Assembly (NCBI GenBank): GCA_050701635.1
Contig: JBOGDF010000025.1
Location: forward strand, 1-26,329
Source of the DNA: WHSM01 sp050701635
GTDB taxonomy: Bacteria > Actinomycetota > Actinomycetes > Mycobacteriales > Micromonosporaceae
DNA: 26,329 nt
Direction: 5' to 3'
Shown piece after piece: positions 15,504 to 23,056 of the stretch. The position numbers were made by a program, and so were the translations under genes. The notes under the pieces were generated by a model. That model made no database searches. It was not told where the DNA came from and saw nothing but the letters and a program-made list of their open reading frames with translations. Within the stretch, counting starts at the first letter, position 1; each line of letters starts with the position of its first letter.

Positions 15504-16460
15504 TCACAGCAGGCCGATCGCGTGGGTGGCGCGGCGCAGGGTCTCCGACGCGTGTTCGCGGGCCCGTTTCGCGCCGGCGCGCAGCTGCGCCGCGACGTGG
15601 TCGGGGTGGGCGGCGAGCTCGGCGTACCGCTGCTGGAGGGGTCGCAACACACCGATCACCGCGTCGGCGGTCGCCGCCTTGAGCTGCTGGTAGCTGGCGA
15701 ACTCGACCGCCGCCGACCGCGGGTCACCGCCCTGGCAGGCGGCGAGAATCTCCAGCAGGTTGCTCACGCCCGGCTTGCGATCCGGGTCGTACCGGACGTC
15801 CGCCCCGGTGTCGGTGACCGCACGAGCGATCTTGCGGCGCAGCGTCTCCGGCGGGTCCAGCAGGTACAGCACGCCAGCGGGCGACGGGTTCGACTTCTCC
15901 ATCTTGCGGGTCGGGTCGGCCAGGTCCATCACCCGGGCGGCCACCGGCGGGTTCACCGCGCGCGGCACCGTGAAGGTCTCGCCGTACCGCCGGTTGAACC
16001 GGATCGCCAGGTCGCGGGTTAGCTCCACGTGCTGCCGCTGGTCCTCGCCGACCGGCACCTCCTCGGTGTCGTACAGCAGGATGTCGGCGGCCATCAGCAC
16101 CGGGTACGTGAGCAGCGCCAGCCGCGACGACGTACCCCCCTTCTCCTTGAACTGGATCATCCGGTGGGCCTCGCCGTAGCTGGCGGTGGCCTCCAGCAGG
16201 TAGTGCAGCCCGGTGTGTTCGGGCACCTGTGACTGCACCACCGGGCTGGTCGTGCCGGCTGCGAGCAGGAGGGTGGCGATTTCGGTGGTACGGGCGCGCA
16301 GCGCCGCCGGATCGTGGTCGACCGTCAGCGCGTGCAGGTCGACGATCATGGTGACCGTGTCGGCGGCGCGCTGGCGGCGTACCAGCGGCTTGACGGCGCC
16401 GAGGTAGTTGCCGAGATGCAGCGGTCCGGTGGGCTTGAAGCCGGTGAGCTGGGTGGGCAT
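15504..16460 (-). CDS. trpS: Tryptophanyl-tRNA synthetase
   Basis: The 318-aa class I synthetase charges tRNA-Trp. The HIGH-type motif is HLGN (residues 15-18, in TGPLHLGNYLGA). IVDLHALT and DILLYDTEEVPVGEDQRQH are typical of TrpRS. The KMSKS loop reads KMEKS (186-190, in DPTRKMEKSNPSP), a variant at the third position. The ATG at 16460 has AAGGAG (16472-16467) at 6 nt and starts at MPTQLTGFKPTGP. The frame stays open further upstream, but that part is the attenuator and is not coding. Expression is probably controlled by the Trp leader peptide and terminator just upstream. The gene is convergent with the unknown gene ending at 15493. Confidence 0.96.
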   Translation of the reverse strand: MPTQLTGFKPTGPLHLGNYLGAVKPLVRRQRAADTVTMIVDLHALTVDHDPAALRARTTEIATLLLAAGTTSPVVQSQVPEHTGLHYLLEATASYGEAHRMIQFKEKGGTSSRLALLTYPVLMAADILLYDTEEVPVGEDQRQHVELTRDLAIRFNRRYGETFTVPRAVNPPVAARVMDLADPTRKMEKSNPSPAGVLYLLDPPETLRRKIARAVTDTGADVRYDPDRKPGVSNLLEILAACQGGDPRSAAVEFASYQQLKAATADAVIGVLRPLQQRYAELAAHPDHVAAQLRAGAKRAREHASETLRRATHAIGLL

Positions 16461-16515
16461 GACGTGCTCCTTCGGTATGCGGCACGGCGGAGCCGGTCGG
16501 CCGAAGGTGCACAGC

Positions 16516-16542
16516 GAAACGGCCGCCCGGTCCGGGCGGCCG
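16516..16542 (-). terminator. trpS attenuator terminator (3:4 stem)
   Basis: On the minus strand CGGCCGCCC (16542-16534) pairs with GGGCGGCCG (16528-16520) around GGACC and is followed by TTTC. It lies between the leader peptide and trpS. Nine bases of its first arm (16541-16533) are also complementary to 16579-16571, the segment just after the leader stop codon, which gives the alternative antiterminator. Confidence 0.85.
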
Positions 16543-16579
16543 CGTGAGGTCAAGGTACGCGGAATCGGATGGCCGCCCG

Positions 16580-16621
16580 TCAGGGCGCCCACCAGCCGAG
16601 CTGTGCGTACGGCATCCGCAT
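16580..16621 (-). CDS. trpS leader peptide with tandem tryptophans
   Basis: This is a 13-codon ORF, MRMPYAQLGWWAP, with ATG at 16621, Trp-Trp codons at 16594-16589 and stop TGA at 16582-16580. The region over the Trp codons and stop can pair with the segment just beyond the stop (16577-16567): CGCCC-TGAC-GGGCG, extended by GGTGG with CCATC. That segment in turn pairs with the first arm of the terminator. Stalling at the Trp codons when charged tRNA-Trp is scarce would favour the antiterminator and trpS expression. No Shine-Dalgarno precedes the ATG, which fits translation of a leaderless transcript from the TATAGT box. Confidence 0.87.
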   Translation of the reverse strand: MRMPYAQLGWWAP

Positions 16622-16628
16622 GCCGATC

Positions 16629-16634
16629 ACTATA
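16629..16634 (-). promoter_or_regulatory. -10 element of the trpS leader transcript
   Basis: On the minus strand TATAGT is followed by 7 nt and then the leader ATG, so transcription should begin at or within a base of the start codon. The -35 region is weak. Confidence 0.65.
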
Positions 16635-16686
16635 TCGCCGACGCGCATGATCACGTCTCGGGCGCGATGTCCGCGCGGCCGATTGA

Positions 16687-16706
16687 CCAACGTCGATCAC
16701 GGTTGG
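16687..16706. promoter_or_regulatory. Dyad in the trpS / secreted-protein divergent region
   Basis: CCAAC (16687-16691) and GTTGG (16702-16706) form an interrupted inverted repeat overlapping a plus-strand TTGACC (16683-16688). It could be an operator for either divergent gene. No matching plus-strand -10 was found. Confidence 0.25.
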
Positions 16707-16816
16707 GAGGCTGGCGAGGTCTCAGCCACCGGCGGCCGAGCGGTGTTCGAGGGGCCTGCGTCACCAGGCGGGATCGGGCGGCCACCGGGGCACCGGTACG
16801 ACCCCTTGGAGATGAG

Positions 16817-18451
16817 ATGACCCCTCGAAGACTCCTGGCGAGTCTCGGCACCGTGGCGCTGGCGGTCGCCGTACTCCCACTGGCATCGGCTTCTGCCGCT
16901 CTGGCACCCAGCGGAGCCGGCAAGCCCACGGTGACCGACGCGGTGAGGTTCGACGTGAGCCGCCCGATGCGCGAGATGCCGCCGCAGGCCTCGACCGACA
17001 CCTCCGCGGGCAACGTCGGTGACCGCGGCGCGGCGCCGGCCGACAACGGCCACCGCGGCGACGCCGGCCTGCAGACCTCGCCCGGTGCCGGGATGGCCGG
17101 CCCGGTGATCACCTTCGAAGGCCTGTCCAACGCGGACAACCCGCGGATGGTCTCCCCGCCCGACCCGGTCGGCGACGTCGGCATGCACCACTACGTCGAG
17201 ATGGTCAACCTGACCTGGGCGGTCTACAGCAAGCAGGGCCAGCGGCTGTACGGCCCGGCCACCCTGGGCAGCATCTGGTCCGGCTTCCTGCCCGACTGCC
17301 AGGACAACTCCGGCGACCCGATCGTGCTGTACGACGAGATCGCCAACCGGTGGCTGCTGAGCCAGTTCAGCACCCGCGGCCCCGAGTACTTCAACTGCGT
17401 CGCGATCTCCACCACGCAGGACCCGCTCGGCTCGTACTACCGGTACGCCTTCTCCACCGGCCCGAACTTCCCCGACTACCCGAAGTACGGGGTCTGGCCT
17501 GACGCGTACTACATCACCACCCGCGAGTTCGACCCGGACGACAACGAGTCGATCGGGGTGTACGCCGTGGACCGCCGCCAGATGCTCACCGGCAACCCGA
17601 ACCCGCGGATGGTGGGCTTCAACTACGCCTCGCCGGACAACCTGGTCGGTGACGGCATCCTGCCGGCCGACCTGGACGGCAAGCGGATGCCGCCGCCGGG
17701 CAGCCCCGGCTACTTCCTGGGCAGCCAGGATTCGGGCTACGCGCCGGACGGCGCGCCGATCGACGCGCTCAACGTGTTCCAGATGAAGGTCAACTGGGCG
17801 AAGCCGGCCACGTCGACGTTCAGCCACACGGCGACCCTGCCGACCGCTGACTTCGACTCGGTGTTCCCGTGCTCGCCGATCAACGCGCGAGCCTGCATCG
17901 ACCAGCCCGACACCATCAACAAGGTCGACATCCTGTCGTACCGGCAGCGGCCGACCTGGCGGCTGGCGTACCGCAACCTGGGTACGCACGAGGCGCTGGT
18001 CACCAACCAGTCCGTGGAAGGCCGACCCGGCCAGGCCGGCGTGCGCTGGTGGGAGCTGCGCAACCCGTCCAACCCGGTGATCCACCAGGAGGGCACGTAC
18101 GCGCCGGATGACGGCGTACACCGCTGGATGGGCAGCGCTGCGATGGACGAGAAGGGCAACATCGCGGTCGGCTACAGCGTCTCCAACGCCACCAACGTCT
18201 ACCCCGGCATCCGGTACGCCGGCCGGCTGGCGTCGGACCCGGCGGGGGAGCTGAGCCAGGGTGAAGCGGTGCTGATCAACGGCTCCGGCTCCCAGCTCGG
18301 CCCGTCCAACCGGTGGGGCGACTACACCTCGCTCAACGTCGACCCGGCGGACGACTGCACCTTCTGGTACGTCAACGAGTACTACGCGGTGAGTTCGTCA
18401 CGCGGTTGGCAGACCAGGATCGGAGCGTTCCGCTTCCCCGGCTGCAGCTGA
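16817..18451 (+). CDS. Secreted protein of unknown function, probable beta-propeller
   Basis: The 544-aa protein has a clear signal peptide: MTPRRLL, a hydrophobic core to about residue 25, and ASAALA before the likely cleavage near residue 30. A variable Gly/Ala/Pro-rich stretch follows. The conserved domain starts at about residue 95 (GPVITFEGLSN, PPDPVGDVGMHHYVEMVN). It includes GDPIVLYDEIANRWLLSQF, DYPKYGVWPDAYYITT and NRWGDYTSLNVDP, a set I know from bacterial exported proteins without assigned function. Repeated W/Y-rich strands suggest a propeller fold, which is inference. Six cysteines in the mature part could form three disulfides. ATG at 16817 has GGAG (16808-16811) at 5 nt. The gene is followed by a hairpin terminator. 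Confidence 0.85.
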   Translation: MTPRRLLASLGTVALAVAVLPLASASAALAPSGAGKPTVTDAVRFDVSRPMREMPPQASTDTSAGNVGDRGAAPADNGHRGDAGLQTSPGAGMAGPVITFEGLSNADNPRMVSPPDPVGDVGMHHYVEMVNLTWAVYSKQGQRLYGPATLGSIWSGFLPDCQDNSGDPIVLYDEIANRWLLSQFSTRGPEYFNCVAISTTQDPLGSYYRYAFSTGPNFPDYPKYGVWPDAYYITTREFDPDDNESIGVYAVDRRQMLTGNPNPRMVGFNYASPDNLVGDGILPADLDGKRMPPPGSPGYFLGSQDSGYAPDGAPIDALNVFQMKVNWAKPATSTFSHTATLPTADFDSVFPCSPINARACIDQPDTINKVDILSYRQRPTWRLAYRNLGTHEALVTNQSVEGRPGQAGVRWWELRNPSNPVIHQEGTYAPDDGVHRWMGSAAMDEKGNIAVGYSVSNATNVYPGIRYAGRLASDPAGELSQGEAVLINGSGSQLGPSNRWGDYTSLNVDPADDCTFWYVNEYYAVSSSRGWQTRIGAFRFPGCS

Positions 18452-18491
18452 CCGTCTCAACTCGGCCGCCGTGCGGTAACGGGTACATCGG

Positions 18492-18521
18492 CTGGCCGGC
18501 GGGTCTTGACCCGCCGGCCGG
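18492..18521 (+). terminator. Hairpin terminator after the secreted-protein gene
   Basis: GGCCGGCGGGT (18494-18504) pairs with ACCCGCCGGCC (18509-18519) around CTTG, extended by two outer pairs. It begins 40 bp after the stop codon and lacks a U-tract. Confidence 0.75.
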
Positions 18522-18552
18522 CACCCGTCCAACGGGTAGCCCTCGGATCGCA

Positions 18553-18573
18553 CACACGGGGTTACCCCCTGTG
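18553..18573. promoter_or_regulatory. Inverted repeat upstream of pepN
   Basis: The 21-bp CACACGGGGTTACCCCCTGTG is an inverted repeat with one mismatched pair per arm. It ends 33 bp before the pepN ATG, so it could be a repressor operator or an mRNA hairpin next to the ribosome-binding site. Confidence 0.4.
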
Positions 18574-18606
18574 GGTGGAGGGGTGGTCGTGGGTGAGGAT
18601 GGCGTT

Positions 18607-21162
18607 ATGGCAACCCTCACCCACGACGAGGCGGTACGCCGGGCGGCGCTGCTCGACGTCGAGTCGTACACCGTCGACCTGGATCTGACCCGCGGCCCAG
18701 AGGTGTTCGGATCCCGCTCGGTGATCCGGTTCCGCTGCACCGAGCCGGGCGCCGAGAGCTTCGTCGAGCTCAAACCGGTCCGGTTGTACGACGCCACACT
18801 CAACGGCGTACCGCTGGATCATGGGCTGCTGACCGACAACCGGCTGCGGCTGACGGGGCTGCGTGCCGAGAACGAGCTGGTGGTCAGCGCGGACATGGCG
18901 TACTCGCACACCGGGGAGGGGCTGCACCGCTACACCGACCCGGCCGACGGCGAGGTCTACCTGTACGCGCAGACCTTCCTCGACGACGCGCAGCGGATGT
19001 TCGCCTGCTTCGACCAGCCCGACCTCAAGGCGAAGTACCTGGTCTCGGCGACCGCCCCGCCGGAGTGGACCGTGATCGCGAACAGCCCCGGCGAGCGGGT
19101 GGCGTCGGATGAGGCCGGCGTACCGGCCGGCTCGGGCCGGTGGGAGTTCGCGGAGACGAAGCCGCTGTCGACGTACTTCGTCACGCTCGCCGCTGGTCGG
19201 TGGCACAGCCGGTACGTCGACCACGACGGGATCCCGCTGGGCATCCACAGCCGGCAGTCGTACGCCGCCGCGCTGGACGCCGACACCGAGGAGATCTTCA
19301 CGATCACCCGGCAGTGCTTCGACCGCTACCACCAGCTGTTCGAGCCGCGGTACCCGTTCGGGAAGTACGACCAGGTGTTCGTACCGGAGTTCAACGCCGG
19401 CGCGATGGAGAACCCGGGCTGCGTCACGTTCCGCGACGAGCTGTTCCTGTACCGGTCGGCCGCCAGCGACGCGCAGCGCGAAATGCGCGCAATGGTGATC
19501 GCGCACGAGATGGCGCACATGTGGTTCGGCGACCTGGTCACCCTGCGCTGGTGGGACGACGTGTGGCTCAACGAGTCGTTCGCCGAATACCTGGGGCACC
19601 GGGTCGCCGTCGAGTCCACCCGGTTCACCGAAGCCTGGACCACGTTCAGCCTGGCTCGCAAGGGTGTGGCGTACGCCGCGGACCAGCGCCCGTCCACGCA
19701 CCCGGTCGCCGGTACGGTGCCGAACACCGCGCAGGCGCTACTGAGCTTCGACGCCATCTCCTACGTGAAGGGCGCCTCGGTGCTGCGGCAGCTGGTCACC
19801 TGGCTGGGCGACAAGGTGTTCCTCGCCGGGCTCAACGAGTACTTCGCGCGCCACCCGTACGGCAACGCCTCGCTGGCCGACCTGCTCGCCGCGCTGCAGG
19901 CGCACACCGACCGGGACCTGCAGGGATGGGCGGACCGGTGGCTGATCACCGCGCAGCTGAACACGCTGCGACCGGTGCTGACCGCCGGCGCGGACGGGCG
20001 GCTGTCCGAGGTGGTGATCGAGCAGTCCGCGCCCGAGGGCTACCCGACGCTGCGCCCGCACCGGATCGGCGTCGGACTCTACGACGCCGACCCGGACGGG
20101 GCGGTACGCCTGCGCCGCCAGGTCGCGGTCGATCTGGCCCCCGACGTCGACGCCGGTCGTACGCCGGTGCCGGCGCTGGTCGGCGAGCGGCGACCCGCGC
20201 TGGTGATGCCGAACGACGGCGACCTGACGTACGGCAAGATCCGGCTCGATCCCGAGTCGTGGGCGACCGTCGCGCAGCGGCTGCACCGGATCGAGGATCC
20301 GCTGACCCGTACGTTGCTCTGGGGCGCCGCCTGGGATCTGGTACGCGACGGCGAGCTACCCGTAGCCGAGTACCTGCGGCTGGTCCGCGACCACCTGCCG
20401 TACGAGTCGCTGGTGGGCGTGCTGGAGAGCGTGGTCGGGTTCGCCAGGTCGGTCGCGGTGGACCGCTACACGACGGCGCAACGGCGTACCGCCGCGATGT
20501 CGGAGTTGGCGGCCACCTGCCGGGAGCTGATGGCACACACCGAGCCGGGCAGCAGCGCGCAGTTGATCGGGGCGCGCGGGTTCGCCGGCTCCGCGGTGGC
20601 TCCCGCCGATCTGAAGCTGCTCCGTCGCTGGCTGTCCGATGTGGACGTTCCGGCCGGGCTGCGGGTGGAGGCCGAGCTGCGCTGGCTGATGCTGCGCCGG
20701 CTGGTACTGACCGGGCTGGCGGGGGAGCGCGAGATCGCCGCCGAGGTGGCGCGCGACCCGGGCGACGAGGCGGAGCGCGGGGCGAGGCGGTGCCGGGCGG
20801 CGCTGCCGGATCCGGCGGCCAAGGCGGCGGCGTGGGCGGAGATCGCCGAGGGCGAGCTGACACCGCATCTGCTGATGGCCACGGTGACCGGGTTCTGGCA
20901 GCCGGAACAGGCCGATCTGCTCGCCGAGTACCTGCCGAGGTACTTCGATGCGCTGCCGGAGATCACGGTGCGCCGGGCCAGCCCCGAGGTGGACAAGGTG
21001 CTGGGTCGCGCCGGCTTCCCGGAGTACGCCGTGAGCGCCGAGGTGGTGGCGATGGCGGAGAAGCTGTTGGCGGCTCACGACGTACGCCCCGCGCTGGCGC
21101 GGTTCGTCTCCGACCAGCTCGACGAGACCCGTCGCGCGCTGCGGGCACGTACCGGCGGCTGA
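18607..21162 (+). CDS. pepN: Aminopeptidase N (M1 family metallopeptidase)
   Basis: The 851-aa zinc aminopeptidase removes N-terminal residues from peptides in the cytoplasm; there is no signal peptide. It has the substrate-binding GAMEN (265-269) and the zinc motif HEMAH (300-304) with the third ligand E323 in WLNESFAEY, the exact HEXXH-x18-E spacing. The N-terminal part is the beta-saddle domain, including QTFLDDAQRMFACFDQPDLKAKY. The C-terminal half is the helical ERAP1-like domain. The length fits the actinobacterial PepN family. ATG at 18607 has GAGG 7 nt upstream. A longer open frame to 18313 overlaps the secreted-protein gene and is not coding. nadD starts 33 bp after the stop. Confidence 0.97.
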   Translation: MATLTHDEAVRRAALLDVESYTVDLDLTRGPEVFGSRSVIRFRCTEPGAESFVELKPVRLYDATLNGVPLDHGLLTDNRLRLTGLRAENELVVSADMAYSHTGEGLHRYTDPADGEVYLYAQTFLDDAQRMFACFDQPDLKAKYLVSATAPPEWTVIANSPGERVASDEAGVPAGSGRWEFAETKPLSTYFVTLAAGRWHSRYVDHDGIPLGIHSRQSYAAALDADTEEIFTITRQCFDRYHQLFEPRYPFGKYDQVFVPEFNAGAMENPGCVTFRDELFLYRSAASDAQREMRAMVIAHEMAHMWFGDLVTLRWWDDVWLNESFAEYLGHRVAVESTRFTEAWTTFSLARKGVAYAADQRPSTHPVAGTVPNTAQALLSFDAISYVKGASVLRQLVTWLGDKVFLAGLNEYFARHPYGNASLADLLAALQAHTDRDLQGWADRWLITAQLNTLRPVLTAGADGRLSEVVIEQSAPEGYPTLRPHRIGVGLYDADPDGAVRLRRQVAVDLAPDVDAGRTPVPALVGERRPALVMPNDGDLTYGKIRLDPESWATVAQRLHRIEDPLTRTLLWGAAWDLVRDGELPVAEYLRLVRDHLPYESLVGVLESVVGFARSVAVDRYTTAQRRTAAMSELAATCRELMAHTEPGSSAQLIGARGFAGSAVAPADLKLLRRWLSDVDVPAGLRVEAELRWLMLRRLVLTGLAGEREIAAEVARDPGDEAERGARRCRAALPDPAAKAAAWAEIAEGELTPHLLMATVTGFWQPEQADLLAEYLPRYFDALPEITVRRASPEVDKVLGRAGFPEYAVSAEVVAMAEKLLAAHDVRPALARFVSDQLDETRRALRARTGG

Positions 21163-21189
21163 CCAGCGGAAACCCGGTGTCCGTACGAT
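21159..21189 (+). promoter_or_regulatory. Candidate leaderless promoter for nadD
   Basis: TACGAT (21184-21189) is followed by 6 nt and the nadD GTG, the typical spacing for actinobacterial leaderless transcripts. CTGACC (21159-21164) is a possible -35 at 19 bp and overlaps the pepN stop. No Shine-Dalgarno precedes nadD. Confidence 0.45.
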
Positions 21190-21195
21190 GCCTGG

Positions 21196-21804
21196 GTGGG
21201 CAAGCGCAAGATCGGCGTGATGGGCGGCACCTTCGACCCGATCCACCACGGGCACCTGGTGGCGGCGAGCGAGGTGGCGGACCGGTTCGGCCTGGACGAG
21301 GTGGTCTTCGTGCCGACCGGTACGCCGTGGCAGAAGGCCGGCCGGTACGTCAGCCCGGCCGAGGACCGCTACCTGATGACGGTGATCGCCACCGCGTCGA
21401 ACCCGCGGTTCCACGTCAGCCGGGTGGACATCGACCGGCAGGGGCCCACGTACACCGTGGACACGCTGCGGGACCTGCACGCCCAGTACGGCGACGTGGA
21501 GCTGTTCTTCATCACCGGCGCCGACGCGCTGGAGGCGATCCTGTCCTGGAAGGACATCGACGCGATGTTCTCGCTGGCGCACTTCGTCGGCGTCACCCGC
21601 CCCGGGTACGAGCTGTCCGACACGCACCTGCCCGAGGACACGGTGTCGCTGGTGGAGGTACCGGCGATGGCGATCTCGTCCAGCGCCTGCCGCGCGCGGG
21701 TCGCGGACGGCAAGCCGGTCTGGTATCTCGTACCGGACGGCGTGGTGCAGTACATCGCCAAACGCCACCTCTACCGCAACGGCCCGTCGTCCGGCCCGAG
21801 CTGA
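21196..21804 (+). CDS. nadD: Nicotinate-nucleotide adenylyltransferase
   Basis: The enzyme converts nicotinate mononucleotide and ATP to deamido-NAD in NAD synthesis. The 202-aa protein has the nucleotidyltransferase motif GGTFDPIHHGHL near the N-terminus and the second signature ISSSACRARV near the C-terminus. TGTPWQK and FITGADALEAILSWKD are typical of NadD. The GTG at 21196 gives MGKRKIGVMGGTFDP, as in homologs. Translation may be leaderless. rsfS lies 134 bp downstream, in the order conserved in actinobacteria. Confidence 0.97.
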   Translation: MGKRKIGVMGGTFDPIHHGHLVAASEVADRFGLDEVVFVPTGTPWQKAGRYVSPAEDRYLMTVIATASNPRFHVSRVDIDRQGPTYTVDTLRDLHAQYGDVELFFITGADALEAILSWKDIDAMFSLAHFVGVTRPGYELSDTHLPEDTVSLVEVPAMAISSSACRARVADGKPVWYLVPDGVVQYIAKRHLYRNGPSSGPS

Positions 21805-21814
21805 GCCTCTCCGG

Positions 21815-21833
21815 GTGGCGTGGCAGCCGCCAC
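21815..21833 (+). terminator. Hairpin after nadD
   Basis: GTGGCG (21815-21820) pairs with CGCCAC (21828-21833) around a 7-nt loop, 10 bp after the nadD stop, followed by ATGTCGTT. A second hairpin, CGCCCGG (21864-21870) with CCGGGCG (21884-21890), lies further on. Either may weaken read-through into rsfS. Confidence 0.35.
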
Positions 21834-21938
21834 ATGTCGTTAAACCCCCAGACGTGCACGAATCGCCCGGCTGTGAGGTCGCTCCGGGCGAGGGCATGAG
21901 AGGCTTGAACCCTGTTGTCGGTGTACGGAAGGAGTCCG

Positions 21939-22346
21939 GTGCCCGCGTCCGAACGCGCCCGCGAACTAGCCCTGGCCGCGGCCCAAGCGGCCGCGGACAA
22001 GAAGGCCCAAGACATCCGGCTCATCGACGTCGGGGACCAATTGGTGATCACCGACATTTTCCTGCTGGCGTCCGCGCCCAACGAGCGACAGGTGCTCGCG
22101 ATCGTGGACGCGATCGAGGAGCAGCTGCGCGGGATCGACGCCAAGCCGGTACGCCGGGAGGGCAGCCGAGGCGGTCGCTGGGTCTTGCTGGACTACGTGG
22201 ACATGGTGGTGCACGTACAGCACACCGAGGAGCGTGAGTTCTACGCGCTGGACCGGTTGTGGAAGGACTGTCCGCTGATTCCGTTCACCGACCGGGACCA
22301 GCCGGCCGGTGCCGCCGTGGGTGGCGGTACGGAGGGCACCGCGTGA
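21939..22346 (+). CDS. rsfS: Ribosome silencing factor RsfS (Iojap family)
   Basis: The 135-aa protein binds L14 on the 50S subunit and blocks subunit joining when nutrients are short. It shows the family core: AAADKKAQDIRLIDVGDQLVITDIFLLASAPNERQV, then RREGSRGGRWVLLDYVDMVVHV and EREFYALDRLWKDCP. GTG at 21939 has GGAAGGAG 4 nt upstream; an earlier TTG in the same frame lacks support. The stop overlaps the GTG of the phosphatase gene (GTGA), so the two are translationally coupled. Confidence 0.96.
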   Translation: MPASERARELALAAAQAAADKKAQDIRLIDVGDQLVITDIFLLASAPNERQVLAIVDAIEEQLRGIDAKPVRREGSRGGRWVLLDYVDMVVHVQHTEEREFYALDRLWKDCPLIPFTDRDQPAGAAVGGGTEGTA

Positions 22347-23056
22347 CCCGGTTGATCATCTGGCGGCACGGCCAGACCATCTGGAACCGGCAGAACCGGA
22401 TTCAGGGCCAGACCGACGTGCCGCTCGACGAGACCGGCCAGCAGCAGGCGTCCGCGGCGGCGGAGCTGCTCGCCACCGAGGCGGTGGACCTGCTGGTCTC
22501 CAGCGACCTGGGCCGGGCCCGGGAAACCGCGCACGCGCTCTCGGCGTTGAACGGTCTCCCGGTGGAGATCGACAACCGGCTGCGGGAACGCCAGTACGGC
22601 GAGTGGGAAGGGCTCACCCACGAGGAGATCTCCGCCCGGTGGCCCACGGAGTTCGCGCGCTGGAAGACCGGCCAGCCGATTCCGGAGTGCGGCCTGGAAG
22701 ATCCCGACGACGTGGCGAAGCGGGTCGGCGACGCCCTGCTCGACCTGGTCGAACAGGCGGGAGACGGCACCCTCGTGGTGGTCAGCCACGGTGGTTCCGC
22801 GCGCCAGGGGATGGGTGCGGTGCTGGGCTGGCCCTACCATGTCGTACGCGCGATCGGCCCGCTGGCGAACTGCCACTGGACGGAGCTGCGCGGCGCGACC
22901 CCGTACTGGCGGCTGCACGCGCACAACGTGGGTCCCCGGCCCGTCGCGCACCTGCCCGGAGCCAGGCGGCAGTCCACGGCGGGCACCAGCGAGCCGGCCC
23001 CCGCGGGAGCCATGGTGGGAACCGGGGAGCGGTCCACAGCGTCAGAAAAGTCATGA
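22343..23056 (+). CDS. Histidine phosphatase, phosphoglycerate mutase-like (GpgP-type)
   Basis: The 237-aa protein has the RHG motif WRHGQTIWN (R8, H9, G10), an acidic proton donor in LRERQYGEWEG (E82) and the second histidine in VVSHGGS (H149). This is the histidine phosphatase superfamily. In Mycobacterium tuberculosis the gene at this position next to rsfS (Rv2419c) is glucosyl-3-phosphoglycerate phosphatase; the shared order suggests the same role here, unproven. A true glycolytic mutase is less likely. The C-terminal 35 residues are low complexity. GTG at 22343 overlaps the rsfS stop and has GGAGGG at 6 nt. Its own stop overlaps the ATG of the lipoprotein gene. Confidence 0.9.
   Translation: MTRLIIWRHGQTIWNRQNRIQGQTDVPLDETGQQQASAAAELLATEAVDLLVSSDLGRARETAHALSALNGLPVEIDNRLRERQYGEWEGLTHEEISARWPTEFARWKTGQPIPECGLEDPDDVAKRVGDALLDLVEQAGDGTLVVVSHGGSARQGMGAVLGWPYHVVRAIGPLANCHWTELRGATPYWRLHAHNVGPRPVAHLPGARRQSTAGTSEPAPAGAMVGTGERSTASEKS

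Noticed and set aside
16461..16700. 80-residue N-terminal extension of trpS
   Set aside because: The region contains the leader peptide, attenuator and promoter; the ATG at 16460 has a good Shine-Dalgarno and a homolog-like N-terminus.
16544..16816. N-terminal extension of the secreted protein
   Set aside because: It would bury the signal peptide and overlap the trpS leader on the other strand; ATG at 16817 has GGAG and starts the signal peptide.
19140..21899. Long plus-strand frame overlapping pepN and nadD
   Set aside because: Arg/Gly-rich frame-shifted shadow of two well-identified genes.
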